From RI-283 sp964487925 (GTDB lineage: Bacteria; Pseudomonadota; Gammaproteobacteria; SZUA-140), in NCBI GenBank assembly GCA_964487925.1, contig CAZASZ010000037.1, positions 1 through 19,629 of the forward strand: a DNA stretch of 19,629 bases, in the 5' to 3' direction. Made by a program: the position numbers and the translations under genes. Below the pieces are notes generated by a model. The model ran no database searches. It was not told the DNA's origin and worked only from the letters and a program-made list of their open reading frames with translations. Shown piece after piece: positions 13,478-19,629 of this stretch (within the stretch, counting starts at the first letter, position 1; every line of letters begins with the position of its first letter).

Positions 13478-14470
13478 GTGACCTCGGATGTGATTGAAAA
13501 GGGCGACGCTGCAGATAGCGGCCCGAACGTGGAGATCGGGGAGGACGCCCTTCGGGTCGATTTCTGCGGTATACCGTTTGCCACCCCATTGGTGTTGCTT
13601 TCGGGCTGCGTTGGGTTCGGTGACGAGTATACCCGTATCGAGGGTTTTACCCATGCATCGGTAGGCGCCGTTTGCCTGAAGGGCACGACCGGTTCGGCCC
13701 GGCTTGGAAATCCGCCGCATCGCATTGCCGAGACACCGATGGGGATGTTGAACGCCATTGGCCTGCAGAATCCGGGCGTACGCCATGTCGTTGATAATAT
13801 CCTGCCGGGACTGGATTTTTCCAGCACGCGTTTTATCGCCAATGTCTCAGGTTCCACGATCGAGGAATACCGTGAGGTGACGCGGATCTTCGACGACTCC
13901 GCCATTGACGCCATCGAGATTAACATCTCTTGCCCTAATGTTAAGGAAGGGGGCGTCGCCTTCGGTAACGACCCTGATATGTCGGCCCGTGTGGTCGAGG
14001 CTTGCCGCGCCGAGACCGGCAAGCCCATCATCACCAAGCTGTCCCCAAATCAGACCGATATTGCCCATAACGCCCGGCGCTGTATCGAGGCGGGCACCGA
14101 CGCTTTTGCCGTTATCAACACCTTGATGGGCATGGCCATCGATGCCGAAACACGCCGTCCCGTCATCGGCAACAACCAGGGCGGTCTTTCCGGCCCAGCC
14201 ATCAAGCCCGTGGCCCTGCTCAAGGTGCACCAGGTCTATCAGGTCTGTAAGCAGCACGGGGTCCCGATTATCGGCCAAGGCGGCGTAGCGAACGCCACTG
14301 ACGCCATTGAATTCCTGATTGCCGGGGCTAGTGCCGTTGGCGTAGGCACGGCCCTATTCTACGATCCCCTGGTCTGTGAGGAGATCAACAAGGGGGTTCG
14401 GGAATATCTGGACCGGCATGGGATAGGAAATGTTTCGGAGTTGACGGGGACGTTGTCGCTGAACGGATGA
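13478..14470 (+). CDS. pyrD: dihydroorotate dehydrogenase, class 1B-like
   Basis: 330 residues including about 20 extra at the N-terminus. It oxidises dihydroorotate to orotate in pyrimidine synthesis, on an FMN TIM barrel. The active-site Cys152 in NISCPNVKEGG marks class 1 enzymes (class 2 uses Ser). SGCVGFGDEY and ETPMGMLNAIGLQNPGV, together with VKEGGVAFG, resemble the NAD-linked class 1B catalytic subunit. Lys68 is a likely FMN/substrate lysine. Class 1B normally works with the iron-sulfur flavoprotein PyrK, which is not encoded here. The GTG at 13478 follows AAGGG closely; a GTG at 13490 is an alternative. The class 2 membrane enzyme is the usual gammaproteobacterial form, so this is somewhat unusual. 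Confidence 0.9.
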   Translation: MTSDVIEKGDAADSGPNVEIGEDALRVDFCGIPFATPLVLLSGCVGFGDEYTRIEGFTHASVGAVCLKGTTGSARLGNPPHRIAETPMGMLNAIGLQNPGVRHVVDNILPGLDFSSTRFIANVSGSTIEEYREVTRIFDDSAIDAIEINISCPNVKEGGVAFGNDPDMSARVVEACRAETGKPIITKLSPNQTDIAHNARRCIEAGTDAFAVINTLMGMAIDAETRRPVIGNNQGGLSGPAIKPVALLKVHQVYQVCKQHGVPIIGQGGVANATDAIEFLIAGASAVGVGTALFYDPLVCEEINKGVREYLDRHGIGNVSELTGTLSLNG

Positions 14471-14480
14471 GTTGAATTCG

Positions 14481-14512
14481 TAGGATGGGGTTCGTTCCTC
14501 ACCATCATCCTA
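14481..14512. terminator. stem-loop between convergent pyrD and hpnC
   Basis: TAGGATG (14481-14487) and CATCCTA (14506-14512) are perfect arms around an 18-base loop, centred in the 46-base convergent junction. Similar 'GTAGGATGGG...CATCCTAC' elements are dispersed in some proteobacteria. It may serve as a two-way transcription end; there is no T-run. Confidence 0.5.
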
Positions 14513-14516
14513 GGCG

Positions 14517-15386
14517 TTACGCTTTCGGCGGCAAGGGCATCAGCGCCCGCGTAAACATCCGAGCGTAATCCCAGGGGCGCAGTCTCGGCCGGCTGAACAG
14601 GTCGGATTGCCATTCCAGTCGATCGAGCACGCGCAGTCCGCCCAGGATAGTCAACCTGAGTTCGAGACCGAGCTGTCCCTTGATCTGCCAGGCGAGTGGG
14701 GCGCCCGCGCACATGAGTTCACGGCAACGCCGGAACTGCATGGACATGAGCTTTCGCATGGCTTGGTCCGATACTTGATTCGCGATTTGTTCTTCTTCGA
14801 TGCTGTGTGCCCTCATCTCATCCTGAGACAGATAGATGCGGTCGTTTTCTTCATAGTCCTGAGTCAAATCCTGATAGAAATTTATGAGTTGCAGCGCGCT
14901 GCAGACGGCATCCGATTGCTCCATAAGCTCGGAGTCGGTTTGGCCGTCTAGCTGCAATAGCAGCCGTCCGACCGGGTTGGCTGAATAGCGGCAATAGGCC
15001 AGGACCTCGGTGAAATTCGCATAGCGTTGTTTGGTGACATCCATGCAGAAGGCGTGAAGAAGGTCGTGAAGCAGCGTAGTGTCGAGGTCATGTTGCGCAA
15101 TGACGTCGCTTAGGGCGATGAAGACGGGATCGCCCGGCGGATCGCCTTCTATGCAGTCGTCGAGCGCCCGTGCGTAGTCATCCAGGCCCTGTAGGCGCTC
15201 CTCGTCTGGGGCATTACCCTCGTCGGCAATGTCATCAGCAGTGCGTGCGAAGGCGTAGATGACCGCGACCGGCATCCGGAGTCGTTTCGGTAGCAACCAC
15301 GATGCGACCGGGAAGTTTTCATAGTGGCGGCGGGCTATGCCCAGGCAGGCCGCGTATGCTTGCTCGACTCCCGTGTCAGGACTCAT
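14517..15386 (-). CDS. hpnC: HpnC-type squalene/phytoene synthase family protein
   Basis: 289 residues, all-helical trans-isoprenyl diphosphate synthase fold. HYENFPVASWLLPKRLR (21-37) is the opening typical of HpnC. YAFARTADDIADE (44-56) is the first Asp-rich motif, and INFYQDLTQDYEENDRIYL the second. HpnC converts presqualene diphosphate to hydroxysqualene in the HpnCDE route to squalene and hopanoids. The partners HpnD and HpnE are not in the window, so the step cannot be proved from context, and a related phytoene or squalene synthase role is possible. It is the last gene of the minus-strand operon, and its start overlaps the rmuC stop by 11 bases. Confidence 0.85.
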   Translation of the reverse strand: MSPDTGVEQAYAACLGIARRHYENFPVASWLLPKRLRMPVAVIYAFARTADDIADEGNAPDEERLQGLDDYARALDDCIEGDPPGDPVFIALSDVIAQHDLDTTLLHDLLHAFCMDVTKQRYANFTEVLAYCRYSANPVGRLLLQLDGQTDSELMEQSDAVCSALQLINFYQDLTQDYEENDRIYLSQDEMRAHSIEEEQIANQVSDQAMRKLMSMQFRRCRELMCAGAPLAWQIKGQLGLELRLTILGGLRVLDRLEWQSDLFSRPRLRPWDYARMFTRALMPLPPKA

Positions 15387-16692
15387 CTTTTTTGTTTGCG
15401 GTTTCGGGCTCGGCAGTCGTCACCGATGCCTCGTCGAGGGCGCTGACGGCCGGTGTGCGGACCGCCTTGTCTAGGGGTTCGAGCGGGTCGAGCTCAGACT
15501 TGGACTGGATGCCGAGCTCGGTAAACTTGCGGGCGCCGCTCAAGACCTGACGCTCGAAGGAGCCGACGGCCTTATTGTAATTATCCACGCTGCTGCCGAG
15601 TGATTTCCCCATCTTGCCAAGATGGTTGGTGAAGGCGAGCAGGCGTTTGTAGAGGTCCACGCCCAGGCGTTGGATATCGCGGGCGTTCTCGGTAACGGAC
15701 TGCTGACTCCAACCGAAGGCGACCGCACGCAGCAAGGCGACCAGGCTGGTCGGCGTGGCCAAGATCACTTTCTTCGATAGGGCATCTTCAAGCAGGGCCG
15801 GATCGCGTTCAAGGGCCGCACTCAGGAAGTGTTCCCCGGGGATGAACAACACCACGAAGTCCGGGCTCTGTTCAAATTGCTGCCAATAGGCCTTGGTGGC
15901 GAGTTCCTGCACGCGTTCGCGGACCTTGCGGGCGTGGCGGTTGAGATGTTCCTGTTTACGGTCTTCGTCAGGCGCCTCGGTCGCACTTAGATAGGCATCC
16001 AGCGGCGTCTTGACGTCGACGATAACGATGCGGTCACCTGGCATGCGGATGATCATATCGGGCCGAATGGCGCCGTTGTCGCCCTGAACGTGAGTCTGTT
16101 CGTAGAAGTCGCAATGGTTGACCATGCCCGCGAGTTCGACCAGCCGTTTCAAGGTGAGCTCTCCCCATTGACCGCGAACCTCGGGTCGGCGCAGGGCCTG
16201 GACAAGGTTGCGGGTCTCACCCTGAAGCATCTGCTGGGAGGCGACCAGCGATTCGAGGTGTTTGCTGATGGAGGTGTGTGTCTCGACGCGATTGCGCTCA
16301 ATGTTTTGCATCTGCTCTGCGGTCTTGTCGAGGATCTCGCGGATCGGTTTGACCATGGCCTCGACCGCCTGTTCCCGCTTCTCGAGCTCGCCTTTGGACT
16401 GGATGCTGAATTGAGCCATTTTCTCCTGGGCGAGAGACAGGAACTGCTTGTTGTTTTCCTGGAGGGCCGTGTTAGACAGGTTTGCAAACAACTGGCTCAG
16501 CTCGGTCTGGGTTTGTTCTTGGGTCGTTCGGCGTTCACGTTCGGCCTGACGCTCTGCCTCAAGGGTCGCCTTGAGGGAGGCGTTTTCGATCGTCAGGGCG
16601 CGGGCGCGTCGCTGTCCAAGCAGATAGCCGGCGGCCCCTGCTAGCGCCATTAACATCAAGCCCAGTACGATCATGGTCAGAGAACTGTTCAT
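15376..16692 (-). CDS. rmuC: RmuC-family DNA recombination protein
   Basis: 438 residues from the ATG at 16692 (MNSSLTMIVLGLML). One N-terminal membrane helix (about 5-26) is followed by a long coiled coil (about 30-150, EAERQAERERRTTQEQTQTE) and then the RmuC nuclease-like domain, with VRGQWGELTLKRLVELAGM, IRPDMIIRMPGDRIVIVDVKTPLDAYL and DFVVLFIPGEHFLSAAL. The IVDVKTPLDAY block carries the Asp and Lys of a PD-(D/E)XK-like core. The E. coli protein limits recombination at inverted repeats; the exact reaction is not settled. A TTG at 16716 would add eight residues inside the upstream gene. The ATG lies two bases after that gene's stop. It is a middle gene of the mtaD-to-hpnC operon. Confidence 0.92.
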   Translation of the reverse strand: MNSSLTMIVLGLMLMALAGAAGYLLGQRRARALTIENASLKATLEAERQAERERRTTQEQTQTELSQLFANLSNTALQENNKQFLSLAQEKMAQFSIQSKGELEKREQAVEAMVKPIREILDKTAEQMQNIERNRVETHTSISKHLESLVASQQMLQGETRNLVQALRRPEVRGQWGELTLKRLVELAGMVNHCDFYEQTHVQGDNGAIRPDMIIRMPGDRIVIVDVKTPLDAYLSATEAPDEDRKQEHLNRHARKVRERVQELATKAYWQQFEQSPDFVVLFIPGEHFLSAALERDPALLEDALSKKVILATPTSLVALLRAVAFGWSQQSVTENARDIQRLGVDLYKRLLAFTNHLGKMGKSLGSSVDNYNKAVGSFERQVLSGARKFTELGIQSKSELDPLEPLDKAVRTPAVSALDEASVTTAEPETANKKDES

Positions 16693-16694
16693 GT

Positions 16695-17417
16695 TCAGTC
16701 TTGAAGCCCCAGCCAAGGTAGGATGTCGTGCGCGGACTCGATGTGGGCATCTGCAGGCCAGTCATGAGGTTTTTCGTCTGCAGCTATGTAGCCGAACAGG
16801 GCCGCAAGCGTTTGCATGCCGGCACGTCGGCCCGCTTCGATGTCGCGATGGGCATCGCCTACATAAACGCTGCTCCTAGGCAGGGCCCCGGCGGCCTTGC
16901 AGGCAAACAACAGCGGGGCCGGGTGGGGTTTGCGGAAGGCCGTGGTGTCTCCACTGACGGTGCTGGCTGACCGCTTATGCAGATTCATGGCCTCCATGAG
17001 CGGGTCGGTCAGGAAGGCGGGCTTATTGGTCACGACACCCCAGGCGATACCGAGCCCCTCAAGGCGTTCCAGGACCTCCGCCATACCCGGAAAGAGTCGC
17101 GTCTCATCGGCGATTCCGTCGAGATAGAGTTCGAGGTAGCGTTCCTTGAGGCCTTCATAAATCGGGTTGGACGCATATTCTTCACCGAAGCCCAGACGGA
17201 GTAGGGCATCGGTGCCGCAGGAGACCTGGGGGCGGATCGTCTCATAGGCGAGCAGTGGAAGACCGCGTTCGCCACGCAGGGTATTCAGCGAACGAGCCAG
17301 GTCGGGGGCGGTATCCGCCAATGTGCCATCGAGATCAAAAAATACGCCGCTCCAGCTATCCCCTGGTCGGGTCTCTCCCGCCGCTCGATCTGCGCCACTT
17401 CGATAACGGGATGACAT
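16695..17417 (-). CDS. mupP: HAD phosphatase, MupP-like (N-acetylmuramate 6-phosphate phosphatase) or Gph
   Basis: 240 residues, a haloacid dehalogenase with an inserted helical cap. FFDLDGTLADT gives the nucleophile Asp28 and the acid/base Asp30; VVTNKP, KPHPAPLLFACK and VGDAHRDIEAGRRAGM are motifs II-IV. It would normally be called phosphoglycolate phosphatase. However, the C-terminal GYI...DWPADAHIES stretch and the order amidohydrolase-ubiG-phosphatase match Pseudomonas, where the gene (mupP) encodes the MurNAc 6-phosphate phosphatase of peptidoglycan recycling. I prefer MupP, with Gph as the alternative. The stop is two bases before rmuC and the start nine bases after ubiG. The first 23 residues, before the HAD core, are longer than usual. 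Confidence 0.82.
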   Translation of the reverse strand: MSSRYRSGADRAAGETRPGDSWSGVFFDLDGTLADTAPDLARSLNTLRGERGLPLLAYETIRPQVSCGTDALLRLGFGEEYASNPIYEGLKERYLELYLDGIADETRLFPGMAEVLERLEGLGIAWGVVTNKPAFLTDPLMEAMNLHKRSASTVSGDTTAFRKPHPAPLLFACKAAGALPRSSVYVGDAHRDIEAGRRAGMQTLAALFGYIAADEKPHDWPADAHIESAHDILPWLGLQD

Positions 17418-17426
17418 AGGTGTCGG

Positions 17427-18152
17427 TCAAGCAGGTTTGCGGGCGTGGACGAGGTAGTTTACTTCCAGGTCCTCGCTGAGGTGATAGTCTCGCGTCAGCG
17501 GGTGGTAAGTGATCCCGCCCATATGTTCGAGGGTCAGGCCCGCGTCGCGAAGCCAGTGCACCAATTCCGAGGGGCGAATGAAGCGGGCGTAATCGTGGGT
17601 TCCCTTGGGCAAGATGCGCAGCAGGTATTCAGCGCCGAATATGGCCAGGGCGTAAGCCTTGGCGGTGCGATTCAGCGTTGAGAAGAACAGGTCGGCGCCG
17701 GGGGCAGCGAGTTCCGCGCAGGCGGCGATCAGCGAGGCCGGGTCGGGGACATGTTCGAGCAGTTCCATGCAGGTCACGACAGGGAATGCCCCCGGTTCCT
17801 GTTTGGCCATTTCTTCCGCGCTCGCGAGCCGGTAGTCGATCTCGAGCCCGCTTTCGTGTCGATGCATGCGGGCAACATCCAGGGTGTACTCGGCACGATC
17901 GATAGCCGTGACCACGGCCCCTTTACTGGCCAGACCCTCGGCCAGTATGCCTCCGCCACAGCCGATATCGATGACCGGCCGATTATTGAGTTCGGTATGA
18001 CTTTCGATGAAGGCCAGCCGTAGCGGGTTGATTTCGTGCAGTGGCTTGAATTCGCCATTCGGGTCCCACCACTGATGGGCTATGTCGTCAAATTTTGCGA
18101 TCTCGGAGGGGTCGACGTTTCCGGTCGGCGCCGTGTGCTGCTCGGCGCTCAT
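17427..18152 (-). CDS. ubiG: ubiquinone biosynthesis O-methyltransferase UbiG
   Basis: 241 residues. It performs both O-methylations of ubiquinone synthesis with SAM. FDDIAHQWWDPNGEFKPLHEINPLR (21-45, FD..A..WWD..GEF..LH..NP) is the UbiG signature, followed by motif I VIDIGCGGGILAEGLA (60-75), MELLEHVPDP, and a membrane-associating loop before THDYARFIRPSEL. Its ATG overlaps the stop of the upstream amidohydrolase as ATGA. It implies aerobic-type ubiquinone respiration. Confidence 0.96.
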   Translation of the reverse strand: MSAEQHTAPTGNVDPSEIAKFDDIAHQWWDPNGEFKPLHEINPLRLAFIESHTELNNRPVIDIGCGGGILAEGLASKGAVVTAIDRAEYTLDVARMHRHESGLEIDYRLASAEEMAKQEPGAFPVVTCMELLEHVPDPASLIAACAELAAPGADLFFSTLNRTAKAYALAIFGAEYLLRILPKGTHDYARFIRPSELVHWLRDAGLTLEHMGGITYHPLTRDYHLSEDLEVNYLVHARKPA

Positions 18153-19474
18153 GCGCCCGCTCCTGCCGCGATGCGGGACTGCCAGGATCTGGCCAGTGTC
18201 CGCATGTGATCCTCGTTTAGGGTCGTGAGTCGGCCGTCCTTGAGCAGTCGGCGGCCGTTGATCCAGACATCGCTGACCTGTCTGCGCGACGCAGCATAGA
18301 CGATCTGCGATACGGGGTGAAAAATCGGTTGAGTTTCGATGGCATCGAGGTCGAGCGCGACCATGTCCGCGAACTTGCCGGGTTCCAGCGAGCCACAGAC
18401 ATCCGCAAGCCCGAGCGCGCGGGCGCCATTGATCGTCGCCATACGCAGGGCCATATGGGCGGGGACAGCGCTGGCGTTAGAGGCTACGGCCTTGGCGAGT
18501 AGCGCTGCGGTGCGCATCTCTCCAAACATGTCGAGGTCATTGTTGCTGGCGGCGCCATCGGTTCCCAGTGCGACATTGACCCCTGCTTCATGCAGGGCGT
18601 GAACGGGACAAAATCCACTCGCCAGTTTGAGATTCGATTCCGGGCAGTGGATGACATGGACACCGCGTTCGGCCACGAGCGCGATCTCTTCCTGGTCGAG
18701 CTGAGTCATGTGTACGGCCAGCAGTTGCGGAGACAACAGGCTCAGGCGGTCGAGCCTGGCCAAGGGCCGTTCGTTATGGGTAGAAGTGCTCTGGCTGATC
18801 TCATCAGCGGTCTCATGGACGTGAATATGGATACCGACGTCGAGTTCTTCCGACAGCACTTGGATACGCTGCAAAGGGGCGTCGGAGACTGTGTAAGGGG
18901 CGTGAGGTGCGAACAGCGTGCTGATTAGCGGATCCTGGGAATAGCGGTCCCGGAGTTCTAAGCCTTTGCTGAGGTATTCCTCGGGTCCCGAGGCCCAAGC
19001 CGTCGGAAAGTCGATCATGATCATGCCGATGGAGGCCCTGATCCCGGCGTCGGTCGCGGCGCGTGCGGCCTCGTCCGGAAAAAAGTACATATCGTTAAAG
19101 CAGGTCGTACCGCCTCGAATCATCTCGGCAGCGGCCAGGAGTGTGCCGTCGTAAACGAATTCTGGGCTGATCCACTGCTGTTCGGCGGGCCAGATATGCT
19201 CGTTGAGCCAGGTCATGAGCGGCAAATCGTCGGCGAGCCCTCGGAACAGGGACATCGCGGCATGGGTATGGGCATTGACGAGGCCGGGAATCAGTGCGTG
19301 CCGGTCGAGGTTGATCTCATGGTCCGCTTGATAGTGCTGTCGCGCTTCGATCGTAGGCAGGATCGCGTCGATGCGGCTACCCGCGATGGCGATGCTGTGA
19401 TCCTCCAGTATTGCATCATCGGGTCCTACCGGAATGATCCAACGGGCATGTACGAGGCTGTCTATCGTCTTCAT
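18149..19474 (-). CDS. mtaD: TRZ/ATZ-family amidohydrolase, MTA/SAH deaminase-like
   Basis: 441 residues, metal-dependent amidohydrolase barrel. LIPGLVNAHTHAAMSLFRG (61-79) supplies the metal ligands His69 and His71. HIHVHETADE holds the next His, AVHMTQLD another, and GTDGAASNNDLDMF has the catalytic Asp305-Asp306 region. NDMYFF and APHAPYTVSD are typical of 5'-methylthioadenosine/S-adenosylhomocysteine deaminases. The Pseudomonas gene in the same position before ubiG deaminates methylthioadenosine. SAH removal would be useful beside UbiG and to a cell making betaine by SAM methylation; that link is inference. It is the first gene of a five-gene minus-strand operon. The ATG at 19474 has only a weak GGA site. 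Confidence 0.88.
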   Translation of the reverse strand: MKTIDSLVHARWIIPVGPDDAILEDHSIAIAGSRIDAILPTIEARQHYQADHEINLDRHALIPGLVNAHTHAAMSLFRGLADDLPLMTWLNEHIWPAEQQWISPEFVYDGTLLAAAEMIRGGTTCFNDMYFFPDEAARAATDAGIRASIGMIMIDFPTAWASGPEEYLSKGLELRDRYSQDPLISTLFAPHAPYTVSDAPLQRIQVLSEELDVGIHIHVHETADEISQSTSTHNERPLARLDRLSLLSPQLLAVHMTQLDQEEIALVAERGVHVIHCPESNLKLASGFCPVHALHEAGVNVALGTDGAASNNDLDMFGEMRTAALLAKAVASNASAVPAHMALRMATINGARALGLADVCGSLEPGKFADMVALDLDAIETQPIFHPVSQIVYAASRRQVSDVWINGRRLLKDGRLTTLNEDHMRTLARSWQSRIAAGAGA

Positions 19475-19629
19475 CTATTCGTCCGCGCAAGCGAAAAAGA
19501 CAAGTTACAGGTTTAGGCGGTTGCGATCAATTCGGGGCGTGTCCTGGGCTTATGCGGACGGTGGGAAGGCGATATCAGCAACCCCGTATCGGTGTTAGCG
19601 GAATGATATCGAGCCAGGTTTCTAGAGGG
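19475..19629. other. right-edge upstream region of the mtaD operon
   Basis: 155 bases without a gene. It should hold the promoter of the mtaD-ubiG operon. I see only weak hexamers and a spaced repeat pair CGATATC (19570-19576) and GATATCG (19605-19611). Confidence 0.4.

Overview
The window reads as chromosomal DNA of a salt-adapted gammaproteobacterium, possibly a sulfur-oxidising or Chromatiales-like lineage. The evidence for the class is the ubiG-phosphatase pair, lptM-lysA, a TrmL-type tRNA methyltransferase and moderately GC-rich coding sequence. The evidence for salt adaptation is a complete route to glycine betaine. Assignments come from reading motifs and gene order by eye; no database was searched.

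Left part (1-6500, all minus strand): an osmolyte island. Glycine/sarcosine N-methyltransferase (5411-6229) overlaps sarcosine/dimethylglycine N-methyltransferase (4563-5414) by four bases, and a BCCT-family betaine transporter (2945-4549) follows 13 bases later. Next comes an O-methyltransferase-fold enzyme (1739-2785) with its own good promoter and a strong terminator. It lacks the usual catalytic His, so its substrate is open. Then comes a class V aminotransferase (353-1558) of the serine/alanine-glyoxylate type, which could supply the glycine. The left border carries the 3' remnant of an XRE-family regulator (64-363).

Middle (6500-12914, plus strand): a lipoprotein cytochrome c, a YibF-like glutathione transferase, a HIT protein, a small unit encoding a 59-residue ORF and an 87-residue protein that is 39 percent histidine, then lptM-lysA followed by an unassigned methyltransferase (not dapF). 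A cytochrome b561 fused to a diheme cytochrome c and an unknown acidic protein end this block.

Right part (12995-19474): trmL (minus) and a class 1B-type dihydroorotate dehydrogenase (plus) are divergent with only 27 bases between them. A tightly packed minus-strand operon follows: MTA/SAH deaminase-like amidohydrolase, ubiG, mupP-like phosphatase, rmuC and hpnC. The deaminase is relevant to the left part, because three methylations per betaine release three S-adenosylhomocysteines. Convergent gene junctions carry inverted repeats, and a cluster of short palindromes sits upstream of the cytochrome gene. I saw no rRNA, tRNA, CRISPR array, transposase or origin.
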